This document shows positions 34,611 through 41,712 of a DNA stretch of 64,000 nt, piece by piece; position 1 is the stretch's first letter, and each line of letters begins with the position of its first letter. Where the stretch lies: the IMG/VR virus record IMGVR_UViG_3300021405_000007, positions 1 through 64,000 of that record; one strand, given 5' to 3'. Under the pieces are notes generated by a model, which saw only the letters and a program-made list of their open reading frames with translations, had not been told where the DNA came from and made no database searches. The position numbers and the translations under genes are program-made. This stretch comes from a virus.

Positions 34611-34648
34611 AAAGCTGCTTGGGAAAACTACTAAGCAGCTTTTTTTTA
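34611..34648 (+). terminator. rho-independent terminator after capsid gene
   Basis: AAAGCTGCTT (34611-34620) pairs perfectly with AAGCAGCTTT (34633-34642), loop of 12 bases, followed by a run of T. It closes the head operon. Confidence 0.88.
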
Positions 34649-34666
34649 TTATCTAAATATAAAGTG

Positions 34667-34675
34667 TGATATAAC
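34667..34675 (+). promoter_or_regulatory. extended -10 element TGATATAAC
   Basis: TGATATAAC, 32 bases before the HNH endonuclease gene and just after the capsid terminator. No good -35. It restarts transcription into the accessory region. Confidence 0.45.
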
Positions 34676-34706
34676 ATTATCATAGATAATCTTAAGGTTT
34701 TTTAAG

Positions 34707-35456
34707 ATGAAACTTTGTTATATTTGCAAAATAAATGAAAGTCTTAATTCTAGTAGGTGCAAAACTTGCAATACTGAGTATTTCAAAAAATACAGAGAAA
34801 AGAATGAAAAGAAAATAAAAACCTACAAGAAAGAATATTATTATTTGGAATTTAAAGAATCGATTAATGATAAAAATCATAGATACTATGAAAAAAATAA
34901 AGAATCAGTTAACAAAAGAAATAAAGAATATTATACCAATAACAAAGAAAAAGTTAGAAAAATCAATGATCTTTGGATGGAAGAGAATAAAGAAAAAGTG
35001 ACTATTTATCAGGCGGCCTACCGAAAAGAAAATTCAGATAAAACAGCTTCTTATAATAAAAAATATAAAATTAAAAACAAAAAAGATTTAACTTTAAAAA
35101 GAAGAAATTATGAGAATAATAGACTTGCAAATGATCCTTTTTATCGAGTTAAAAAAAATATAAGGCGCTCGATCAATAGAGCTATTAAAACTTCGAATTG
35201 GCGTAAAACAAAAATTACAGAAATTATTTTGGGGTGCACCTTTTCAGCATTAGTCACCCATTTAAAAGTTACTTGGGAGAAAAACTACCCAGGAGAGATT
35301 TTAAACTGGAGTAAAAATGTTCATATAGATCATATAATTCCATTAGTTACTGCTAAGACTTTAAATGATGTTTATTTGTTGAACCATCATTCGAACCTTC
35401 AATTATTGAAAGCTTTTGATAATATTAAGAAAGGTGGCAAAGTTTTAAACCCCTAA
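34707..35456 (+). CDS. HNH homing endonuclease-like protein
   Basis: 249 residues. The N-terminus has a small zinc-finger-like CYICK...SSRCKTCN. A long Lys/Tyr/Asn-rich repeat-like middle follows (KNKE-Y units, about 45-125). The C-terminus has an HNH nuclease core: NVHIDHIIPLVTAKTLND and NHHSNLQLLKAFDN. Free-standing HNH enzymes are common beside conserved phage genes such as capsid genes. It is separated from the capsid gene by a terminator and has its own promoter-like element. Confidence 0.82.
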   Translation: MKLCYICKINESLNSSRCKTCNTEYFKKYREKNEKKIKTYKKEYYYLEFKESINDKNHRYYEKNKESVNKRNKEYYTNNKEKVRKINDLWMEENKEKVTIYQAAYRKENSDKTASYNKKYKIKNKKDLTLKRRNYENNRLANDPFYRVKKNIRRSINRAIKTSNWRKTKITEIILGCTFSALVTHLKVTWEKNYPGEILNWSKNVHIDHIIPLVTAKTLNDVYLLNHHSNLQLLKAFDNIKKGGKVLNP

Positions 35457-35462
35457 AGTTTC

Positions 35463-35490
35463 TTACACTCCCTACCGATATATCTAATAT
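35463..35490 (+). promoter_or_regulatory. candidate promoter TTACAC-16-TAATAT
   Basis: TTACAC (35463-35468), 16 bases, TAATAT (35485-35490), then AAAGGG and ATG at 35512. Modest match in the short gap after the HNH gene. Confidence 0.35.
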
Positions 35491-35511
35491 AAGTTAGAAA
35501 GGGAATAAAAC

Positions 35512-35754
35512 ATGAATAACAACAATACAATAGCAAAAATCCAAAAAGTAACAGTTTCAGGTTTAGAAATGTTTGAATACGTAGTTCTCCAATACCGAGA
35601 AATCGAAGTCCAATTGGAAGAGGCCGGTTTGATCATAGAACCAAGCGCAGGTTGGAAGGTATTAGGTGAGGGCAAACGATGGTCTATTGAAGCAGCTAGA
35701 GCGGTTGTGCAGAACTTAGCAAATAGTAATGTTTATTCCTTAATCATAAGGTAA
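35512..35754 (+). CDS. hypothetical protein, 80 aa
   Basis: Not recognised. Mixed alpha/beta (SGLEMFEYVVLQYREIEVQL and AARAVVQNLANSNVYSLIIR). Good ribosome site AAAGGG. First of a long series of small accessory genes. Confidence 0.6.
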   Translation: MNNNNTIAKIQKVTVSGLEMFEYVVLQYREIEVQLEEAGLIIEPSAGWKVLGEGKRWSIEAARAVVQNLANSNVYSLIIR

Positions 35755-35758
35755 ATTT

Positions 35759-36031
35759 ATGTACAAAATAACAGAAAAAGTATACAAGTCTGAAACAATT
35801 AAAAAATTCTTAAAAGAAACAAAGGATGATAAAACCATGCAAAACATAGACTTGGAAGTAGGAAGCTTGGAAACATTAGAAGTAGAAGAACTAAGGGATT
35901 TAGCAATCAGTCTCTTTCACAAGACTTTTGGGACTGGGAGATTAGACTGGGATGCTAGAACGTATCTTCATGAAATTAAAGAGTATTATTCTAGACAAGA
36001 TTTGATTGATTTTATTTACGCAGAAGGCTAA
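35759..36031 (+). CDS. hypothetical protein, 90 aa
   Basis: Not recognised. Acidic and helical, with LDWDARTYLHEIKEYYSRQD near the C-terminus. TAAGG precedes the ATG by 6 bases. An internal ATG at 35837 is a possible alternative start. Confidence 0.6.
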   Translation: MYKITEKVYKSETIKKFLKETKDDKTMQNIDLEVGSLETLEVEELRDLAISLFHKTFGTGRLDWDARTYLHEIKEYYSRQDLIDFIYAEG

Positions 36032-36092
36032 AGTTTAATTAGAATATGCCGATAAAGAACTAAAGTGAGTTCTAAAAACTAAGGAGATAAAA

Positions 36093-36665
36093 ATGGATAA
36101 ATTAGTACCGATCATTGAAAAGTTAATCGAGGTATCTTCAAGTTCAGTAAACCTTTTAATGGATGAGTTACTCAGATACTACTTAATCACTACGGGGCTA
36201 CATTTACTATTAGTATTTGTAATTACAGGGATTATCTATAGATTTCTGAGTCTAGGGAAGAAATTTCTTGATTTGTGTGAGCCGAGTCAATCTAGAACTT
36301 TGTTTAAGTTTTTGTATTCGACTGTGATGGGTCTAGTATTGATTGTAGGTTTGGTATATGCTTATACTGAAGCCAAAGACACAATTAAACTGGCAGCAGC
36401 TCCACATATTTTCTTGATCGAAAAAGTTAAGGAATTGTTGCCACATAAAGAAGTGGAAAATAAGCAAACATCTCTGGGAGGTTTTTCCGTCGGCGATTGT
36501 ATACTTAGCAATGAGAAGACTGATGTGGAAGGAAAAGTTATTGCAGTAACCACAGAGGGCGCTATAATACACTTCAATTACACTGATTCAGATTCGGCGG
36601 ATTTTCTTTATAAAAAGAATCTAAAAGAATATACAAAAGCAGATGATTCAAAGTGTCGAGGATAA
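36093..36665 (+). CDS. membrane protein with C-terminal soluble domain, 190 aa
   Basis: Two hydrophobic segments (LITTGLHLLLVFVITGIIYR at about 31-50 and LYSTVMGLVLIVGLVYAYT at about 74-92) are followed by a soluble domain with SLGGFSVGDCILSNEKTDVE and a beta-rich end. The domain resembles small SH3/KOW-like barrels. TAAGGAG precedes the start; a weak inverted repeat AGAACT/AGTTCT lies at 36056-36073. Function unknown. Confidence 0.65.
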   Translation: MDKLVPIIEKLIEVSSSSVNLLMDELLRYYLITTGLHLLLVFVITGIIYRFLSLGKKFLDLCEPSQSRTLFKFLYSTVMGLVLIVGLVYAYTEAKDTIKLAAAPHIFLIEKVKELLPHKEVENKQTSLGGFSVGDCILSNEKTDVEGKVIAVTTEGAIIHFNYTDSDSADFLYKKNLKEYTKADDSKCRG

Positions 36666-36742
36666 GGGCATTTTTTGTGGAATTGAGATTACTTTTATGT
36701 TTGTTTTACTTAGCTAGGATGATTTCCAAATAAGGAAATAAA

Positions 36743-36904
36743 ATGAGAGACATATTAGATGTGTTAATAGTTTGTTTCCTTGTTCCAATTGGAATTATAG
36801 GTTGTGCCGCATTAGCACTCTTAATATACACAAGTATTGTGATAGGACTATTATTCATGTTTCGCATCAGATTGCCTAGGGAGAAATCTAATGGACGAAG
36901 ATGA
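36743..36904 (+). CDS. small membrane protein, 53 aa
   Basis: Starts MRDILDVLIVCFLVPIGIIG and is almost entirely hydrophobic to residue 40, ending with basic residues. TAAGGA lies 7 bases before the ATG. It overlaps the next small gene by 14 bases. Function unknown. Confidence 0.6.
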   Translation: MRDILDVLIVCFLVPIGIIGCAALALLIYTSIVIGLLFMFRIRLPREKSNGRR

Positions 36905-37034
36905 ATTTATGTTTGCAGTATATATATTTATTATGACATTAGGAGGGATATTAATATTAATAAGAATCTACTTTATAGATGTAAATTTAACTTCCTTATT
37001 CTTGAAACTTATTCCTAAGGAGAAAGATAAATGA
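36891..37034 (+). CDS. small membrane protein, 47 aa
   Basis: Starts MDEDEFMFAVYIFIMTLGGI, one membrane segment, then a charged tail. AGGGAG lies 7 bases upstream, and its stop overlaps the next start by four bases (ATGA). Function unknown. Confidence 0.6.
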   Translation: MDEDEFMFAVYIFIMTLGGILILIRIYFIDVNLTSLFLKLIPKEKDK

Positions 37035-37306
37035 AATATAAATTAAGACAGTCTGTAAGAATTGTAAATTATAATCGATTAACTGAGAGTGAAATTTGTT
37101 ATATATTCCGCAAAATCCCCTTGAATTCTGTAGGAATTATAAGAGATTTTAATTTAACTCATAATAGGTATAGAGTTGAGTTTAAGAGATGTCCTATAAC
37201 CTACTATAGTAGTCCCAATTATATGGTTGAGTTATACGAAGAAAATCTTACAGATGCTGCATTTAAGTTTCCTAAATTAATTCCTATTGAGAAATCAGAG
37301 AGGTAA
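37031..37306 (+). CDS. hypothetical protein, 91 aa (KOW/SH3-like)
   Basis: Basic, beta-rich: YKLRQSVRIVNYNRL, SVGIIRDFNLTHNRYRVEFK. The last part, GIIRDF...NRYRVEF, resembles the GKIIYI...YYRVEL stretch in the next broken gene, so the two may share a domain. AAGGAG upstream. Function unknown. Confidence 0.6.
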   Translation: MKYKLRQSVRIVNYNRLTESEICYIFRKIPLNSVGIIRDFNLTHNRYRVEFKRCPITYYSSPNYMVELYEENLTDAAFKFPKLIPIEKSER

Positions 37307-37310
37307 AGAA

Positions 37311-37517
37311 ATGTCTAACCTACTTCCAGCTATTCTTTGTTTATATGGGATAGGTATTATGCCTGCAGTAGCCCTTTTACATGAGTCTTATTCGCCTGAT
37401 GATAAGTCCTTATTTTTGGGTATGGTATGGCCCATAACACTGTTATTGCTATTATTAAAACCAAGAATCAAATTAGGACAAATTGTAAGAGTCAAAATAC
37501 ATTCATTCTTCTTCTAG
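37311..37517 (+). CDS. membrane protein, 68 aa; 5' part of an apparently frameshifted gene
   Basis: Two hydrophobic segments (LLPAILCLYGIGIMPAVALL and LGMVWPITLLLLLL), then KPRIKLGQIVRVKIHSFFF and a TAG. GAGAGG precedes the ATG. Right after the TAG another frame continues as coding-like sequence with no start codon; a single +1 shift in the TTCTTCTTC run joins them into about 148 residues. So this may be the N-terminal part of a longer membrane-anchored KOW-like protein. Confidence 0.55.
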   Translation: MSNLLPAILCLYGIGIMPAVALLHESYSPDDKSLFLGMVWPITLLLLLLKPRIKLGQIVRVKIHSFFF

Positions 37518-37758
37518 TAGAGAAGTCCTTATAAGAGGAAAAATTATATACATTACTCGTTTCGAACATGAAAATTATTATAGAGTAGAGTTAATTAGGC
37601 CACTAGAACCAGGAATACATGGAACTAAAATCACTGTTACAGACACAAACATTTTTCCTTATAAGCGAAGATTAATAAAGCATTATATTCGGCAACTTAT
37701 AAAAATCTTCAACAAGGTGTCTAAAAGTAACACCTTTCCAATAGAAAGAAAATTATGA
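37518..37758 (+). pseudogene. orphan 3' part of the frameshifted gene
   Basis: In the +1 frame, coding-like sequence with no start runs to TGA at 37756-37758: SREVLIRGKIIYITRF, HENYYRVELIRPLEPG and ending FPIERKL. It resembles the domain in the gene at 37031. Joined to the preceding gene by a one-base shift, it would complete a beta-barrel domain. It could be a real lesion, a sequencing indel or programmed frameshifting. Confidence 0.5.
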
Positions 37759-37827
37759 GTTTACCTGATTTCATCCTCGCTTATTTAGTCGGGATTTTGG
37801 AATAACTATATTTTTAAAGAAACTCTA

Positions 37828-38274
37828 ATGAAAAAAGTAACCAAAGCCTTGAAACAGAAAATGATTGATATAGCTCATGCCAATGGCTTAAAATTACATT
37901 TTATAAAAAGAAAAAGTTATGGTGGTATGTATGATGATACCAAAAAACTGATCACAGTCAGTCTAGTCACCCAGAAAGGGTATATGTTAAATGCCCTTAA
38001 TCTAGTTTCTTGTTTTTGTCATGAATTAGGGCACGCTGCTCAAGATAAGCTACAGACAAAATTGACAAAAATAGTAAACAATAGGCTAAGACCAGAAACT
38101 AGATATTTTATCTCAAAATTTAGACTTCAATATGAATACGAAGCTGATAAATTTGGGTCTAAATTTAAAACTTGGGCTTTCCCTGAAATAAAAGGTGAAT
38201 ATTTAAGTGGTTATCCAATCGAAAACAAGAAAGAAACAATCGAATATTTACTGAAACATTACGAAGGAAGATAA
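37828..38274 (+). CDS. HExxH zinc metallopeptidase
   Basis: 148 residues. The zinc motif CFCHELGHAAQ (His-Glu-x-x-His) is followed about 45 residues later by QYEYEADKFGSKF, the E-x-D third-ligand region seen in M48- and IrrE/ImmA-type peptidases. No signal peptide or membrane segment. ImmA-like enzymes cleave repressors; M48 relatives degrade membrane proteins. Neither target can be chosen here. The short size favours a compact ImmA/SprT-like core. Confidence 0.7.
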   Translation: MKKVTKALKQKMIDIAHANGLKLHFIKRKSYGGMYDDTKKLITVSLVTQKGYMLNALNLVSCFCHELGHAAQDKLQTKLTKIVNNRLRPETRYFISKFRLQYEYEADKFGSKFKTWAFPEIKGEYLSGYPIENKKETIEYLLKHYEGR

Positions 38275-38277
38275 TTT

Positions 38278-38406
38278 ATGTTTGTTATTGTTGCGTATTA
38301 TATAGTAATTGCTGTCATTCTAGGTAATGGAGCAGCGAAGGAAACTCCAAAACAAGATTGGTCAGTTACTCAAAATCACGGAACAAGAGATATTCCGAAA
38401 GAATAA
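38278..38406 (+). CDS. small exported or membrane-anchored protein, 42 aa
   Basis: Starts MFVIVAYYIVIAVILGNGAA, a hydrophobic helix that could be a signal anchor, followed by a polar tail to DIPKE. GGAAG lies 9 bases before the ATG. It abuts the peptidase gene. Function unknown. Confidence 0.5.
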   Translation: MFVIVAYYIVIAVILGNGAAKETPKQDWSVTQNHGTRDIPKE

Positions 38407-38419
38407 AGGTAAAAAAATA

Positions 38420-39011
38420 ATGAACAAAACCTATTACAAATTTACCAATCTAATAAACAGATTGTTTTAAAAGTGATTTATATTTTGAAGACCAAAATAA
38501 TTATACCAATAGAAAGAAAGCTAAAATAATAAATTTCTTACATAAATTTTTTTATTGGCTCAAAGCATTATTTGAATATAGTATATTCTTATGGGATAAC
38601 TTATATGATTTCGATTATGTTTTTATATTAACTCTTCTAAAATATAAACTCTCTAGAACTCGTAAAGCGATCGTCAAAGCAAATGTTATAGTTGATTCAA
38701 AAAGAGTAGAGAAGCAGATAAAATATGCCGAGTTCTTATTAGAGGCGATCATAAAAGATGATTTTGCATACAAAGAATATCTTGCACATGATCAAAAATG
38801 GGGAGAGTTGGAATTTATCTTAGACTCTAAGAAAAGAACTAATCCTAGTCAGTCCGCTCTTAATAGAGCTAAAATTCTTACAGAAGAGGATAAAAAATTG
38901 GAAGCTGCAGAGTTTATAAAAATATTGGAATTGGAGGCAGCAAGAAAGAAAGGTGCTTATAAACGTTTGTGGCGACACTTAGATAAATATATCCAAGGAT
39001 GGTGGGATTAA
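38420..39011 (+). pseudogene. apparently frameshifted helical protein, about 196 aa
   Basis: ATG at 38420 opens 16 codons (MNKTYYKFTNLINRLF) ending at TAA within GTTTTAAAAG. Removing one T continues without a stop to 39011: SDLYFEDQNNYTNRKK, FLHKFFYWLKALFEYS, KRVEKQIKYAEFLLEA and ending YIQGWWD. No start codon exists in that frame until a TTG at 38808, so 38808-39011 alone (67 residues) is unlikely to be the whole gene. AAAGG precedes the ATG. Homopolymer indel or true inactivation. Confidence 0.5.
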
Positions 39012-39208
39012 TGAATTTTAAAAAAAGAAATGTTTTAGAAATAAAAAATGAGGATCTTATGACCGAAGAAAAAGTAAAAGAATTTATGAAATTACTTGAG
39101 GAGGCCTTTGAACAAATGGGGAAAAAAATTCAAACGGCTGTTCTCATAGATGCTTCTAATGAGCCCAAACTTCTAATTGACAATCGAGAAGAAAAAGATA
39201 TAAATTGA
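39011..39208 (+). CDS. hypothetical protein, 65 aa
   Basis: Not recognised. Acidic helical centre (MTEEKVKEFMKLLEEAFEQM), then a strand and charged tail. GGTGGG precedes the ATG at 39011; an ATG at 38999 is also in frame. Confidence 0.55.
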   Translation: MNFKKRNVLEIKNEDLMTEEKVKEFMKLLEEAFEQMGKKIQTAVLIDASNEPKLLIDNREEKDIN

Positions 39209-39224
39209 AAGAAAAGGGATTAAG

Positions 39225-39317
39225 ATGCTGTTTTCTGCATTGTTTATAGTGACCACCATTTATGTGTTATTTTTTCTAGTAGCTGGAATTTTAGCAATTT
39301 TAGAGAATAAAAAGTAG
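39225..39317 (+). CDS. tiny membrane protein, 30 aa
   Basis: MLFSALFIVTTIYVLFFLVA followed by a short polar end, a single membrane helix. AAAAGGG lies 6 bases before the ATG. Typical of very short phage membrane peptides. Confidence 0.45.
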   Translation: MLFSALFIVTTIYVLFFLVAGILAILENKK

Positions 39318-39334
39318 TTAATAAAAGGGGTTAA

Positions 39335-39583
39335 ATGTTTTCAACTAAACAACTAATATTCCTATGGGGTTCAATTGGAGTATCTTTGGGTTTCTTAGGT
39401 CTAATAACCTACCTTAAAGCTCCCAAAACTCCAATGGAGCAGTGCCGTAAAGAATTCGAGAAACTCTCAGGAGAGCAAACACAAACTATAAATATAGTGG
39501 CAAAATTAAGTGGACACAAAAATATTGAAGGGTTTATAAAAGACTATTGTGAATCTGCAATCAAAAAAGGAGAGTATAAGTGA
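39335..39583 (+). CDS. membrane-anchored protein, 82 aa
   Basis: One N-terminal hydrophobic segment (LIFLWGSIGVSLGFLGLITY), then a soluble part with two cysteines (EQCRKEF and DYCESA) that could form a disulfide outside the cytoplasm. AAAAGGGG precedes the ATG. Stop and next start overlap by four bases. Function unknown. Confidence 0.6.
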   Translation: MFSTKQLIFLWGSIGVSLGFLGLITYLKAPKTPMEQCRKEFEKLSGEQTQTINIVAKLSGHKNIEGFIKDYCESAIKKGEYK

Positions 39584-39840
39584 AAGTATTATTGATAAGT
39601 TCATTATTGTTGAATACAGGTCTAATTTATTTAGCTATATCCCTTCATCAAGGAGCAGTCGAACTACACAATGATTTAGTATATTGTACTTCAAAGGATG
39701 ATTACGGTTCAAAACCGGGATATGTGAATGAGCTTATCAGTGATCTTAGATTAGAGTGCATTGCGCAAAAGCATAAATTTCACGGTCTCTTTAAAAGAGA
39801 CAATACATTTTTTGTAGGGTGTGTGAATGATAAAGAGTAG
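39580..39840 (+). CDS. membrane-anchored Cys-containing protein, 86 aa
   Basis: GTG start after AAAGGAGAG. The N-terminal hydrophobic segment KVLLISSLLLNTGLIYLAIS is followed by a soluble part with three cysteines (VYCTSKD, LECIAQ, VGCVND). Topology like the preceding gene; the two may act together at the membrane. They could be spanin-like or exclusion proteins, but no motif supports either. Confidence 0.6.
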   Translation: MKVLLISSLLLNTGLIYLAISLHQGAVELHNDLVYCTSKDDYGSKPGYVNELISDLRLECIAQKHKFHGLFKRDNTFFVGCVNDKE

Positions 39841-40182
39841 CAAAATAATCAAACTGACCAAAGAACAGTTTTGTACAGCTTTAACCCTTGGTTATCATTT
39901 AGCTTTTATAGGCGGTGCATTTTTAGGAATTGGAAACTATATTGATAGGATTGAAAAGTTAGAAAAGCTGCCATTACTCAAGTAGATCGAGTAGAAACCC
40001 TTTCTAAAGATATCAAGACTACTATAGCTAATGCAGAACTAGATGCTAAGAAAACTGCTTCCGAAGTTCAAGAATCTCTCCAAAAAGCAAGCGCATTGGA
40101 AGATAATGCTCTAAAAAGCCTAGATGCTGTGAAAAAAGAACTAGATTCAGTTAAATCTACTTGCGGAAAACTTAAAATTTAA
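39827..40182 (+). pseudogene. apparently frameshifted membrane-anchored coiled-coil protein
   Basis: The first frame (39827-39985, 52 codons) has a membrane helix (GYHLAFIGGAFLGIGNYI), then RIEKLEKL and TAG. From 39964 a second frame without a start continues: AAITQVDRVETLSKDI, coiled-coil residues, ending STCGKLKI at 40182. One extra A in the GAAAAG run would join them into about 118 residues with an N-terminal anchor and long coiled coil. That layout resembles i-spanins or phage envelope proteins, without proof. Confidence 0.5.
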
Positions 40183-40208
40183 ATAAAATACTCCTTTTCA
40201 TAAATGCG

Positions 40209-40224
40209 TGCTATATGGTATAAC
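40209..40224 (+). promoter_or_regulatory. overlapping extended -10 elements before the transporter
   Basis: TGCTATATG (40209-40217) and TGGTATAAC (40216-40224) overlap, about 64 bases before the transporter ATG. Immediately downstream, AGTGA-TAAC-TCACT (40227-40240) is a perfect inverted repeat at the likely transcription start, operator-like. Confidence 0.45.
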
Positions 40225-40287
40225 TAAGTGATAACTCACTAGGAAACTACCTATAGAACATTAAAATTTGTGGAAAAGGAGAACCTC

Positions 40288-41529
40288 ATGCTGAGGGGGT
40301 TTTTACAAAAAATACAGCGCTTTCTTCTGGTTTTTGGCCCCGGCTTGATTGTGCTTGAATGCGATAACGATTTCGGCGCAGTTTCCACATATACCCAGCT
40401 TGGTGCTCAATATGGTACCAACTTTCTTTGGATTCTACTTCTTTTACTACCTATATGCTACCTTTGCCAAGAAATGGTTGTTAGGTTAGGAATAGCCACC
40501 GGTAAAGGTCACGCCGTTCTTATATATGAAAAATTTGGAAAATGGTGGGGAAGGTATTCTTTCGGAACTCTTCAAATAGTCAACTTCTTGACAGTATTGA
40601 CCGAATTTATAGGAATAAAACTAGCCTCGGAAACTCTAGGTTTTGACCCTAAACTAGCAGTAGGTCTTTTTGCTATATGTTTAATAGCTTTAGTATTGAG
40701 CGGGAGTTATTTTGTATGGGAAAAGCTCACTATTCTTTTATGTCTCGCAGATGGGGTTTGGTTTTACTTAAGCAGCGAAATAGGCCCTCCAACCCATGAG
40801 AGCATAACAAACTCTTTCATCCCAAGTATGCCAATTGGAGGGATAACCCTCCCCCTCATATTTCTTTTAATAGCTACTGTAGGGACAACTATAGCTCCAT
40901 GGCAATTATTTTTCCAACAAAGTTGTGTAATAGATAAGAACTTGAAAGCTTCTGATCTGAATCATGAAAGGCTTGATACATTTTTGGCTAGTATTTTCAC
41001 TATATTAGTAGCCGGAGCTATGGTTTGCGTAGGGGTCGTCCTTTTTAGCAAAGGAATAACCTACGTCGATCCAGCACAAATGGCCGAGGTTTTGAAACCT
41101 CTAGCAGGGGATTTTATAAAGAAGCTTATTTTAATCATGATTATAAATGCCTCTGTTCTCGGAGCGATGGCGGTAACCCTTTCTAGTTCTTGGGCTTATT
41201 CTGAAGTAGTAAATTCGGCATCGGGATTAGGTAAAAAAATAACTGAAGCACCCCAGTTTTACGGGATGTATATCTTTGGGGTTTTGCTCGCAGCAGGAAT
41301 AGTGCTAATCCCACAATTACCATTACAGCTGGTGACCATAAGCGTGCAAGTCTTAGCGGGATTACTATTGCCCCCAGCTTTAATATTTTTGCATTTACTA
41401 TTGAATGATGAAAAATTTGTTCCCAAAGAGTTTTTAAATAAACGGTGGAACAATATCGCTAATATAATCGTGATTGGTTTGATGATTGTTTTATCTTTAG
41501 CTTTAATAGCAATACCCTTTTTCTCTTAA
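40288..41529 (+). CDS. Nramp-family divalent metal transporter
   Basis: 413 residues, about 11 hydrophobic segments. Helix 1 reads GPGLIVLECDNDFGAVSTYT (17-36), aligned with the broken metal-binding helix (DPGN) of Nramp/MntH. Helix 6 reads GTTIAPWQLFFQQS (199-212), aligned with the Nramp TM6 AxxMPH site; the usual Met is Ala here. This is closest in pattern to bacterial Nramp-related transporters rather than classical MntH, so Mn, Mg or another ion is possible. AAGGAG 7 bases before the ATG at 40288 fixes the start. A full-length transporter is very unusual in a phage. Confidence 0.85.
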   Translation: MLRGFLQKIQRFLLVFGPGLIVLECDNDFGAVSTYTQLGAQYGTNFLWILLLLLPICYLCQEMVVRLGIATGKGHAVLIYEKFGKWWGRYSFGTLQIVNFLTVLTEFIGIKLASETLGFDPKLAVGLFAICLIALVLSGSYFVWEKLTILLCLADGVWFYLSSEIGPPTHESITNSFIPSMPIGGITLPLIFLLIATVGTTIAPWQLFFQQSCVIDKNLKASDLNHERLDTFLASIFTILVAGAMVCVGVVLFSKGITYVDPAQMAEVLKPLAGDFIKKLILIMIINASVLGAMAVTLSSSWAYSEVVNSASGLGKKITEAPQFYGMYIFGVLLAAGIVLIPQLPLQLVTISVQVLAGLLLPPALIFLHLLLNDEKFVPKEFLNKRWNNIANIIVIGLMIVLSLALIAIPFFS

Positions 41530-41544
41530 AAAAGAAGATTTTTT

Positions 41545-41712
41545 ATGTTTATACCACTTTTAATAGCTTTTTTTGTAGGAACAGCTTCTGGCTTTACAGC
41601 ACAAGTAATAGCTGATAGAATCAAACCAGCAGACCCAACGACCATAGTCTGTGTAGCGACTTCCAAAGACGCTAAACCCAAGTGTGAAGAGGTTGAAAAT
41701 AAGGGGAAGTAA
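41545..41712 (+). CDS. small exported/membrane protein, 55 aa
   Basis: MFIPLLIAFFVGTASGFTAQ forms a signal-anchor or signal peptide; the rest is polar with two cysteines (IVCVATSK and PKCEEVE). It lies between the transporter and the CPBP-like protease, 15 bases after the former and abutting the latter, so all three are probably one operon. Function unknown. Confidence 0.6.
   Translation: MFIPLLIAFFVGTASGFTAQVIADRIKPADPTTIVCVATSKDAKPKCEEVENKGK

Noticed and set aside
37755-37805. 16-codon frame MSLPDFILAYLVGILE
   Set aside because: Too short and without a clear ribosome site; it probably arises by chance after the broken gene.
37828-38274. HExxH protein as endolysin
   Set aside because: The zinc motif and EAD spacing fit peptidases of cytoplasmic type; there is no peptidoglycan-binding domain or export signal. 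No endolysin is identified in the window.
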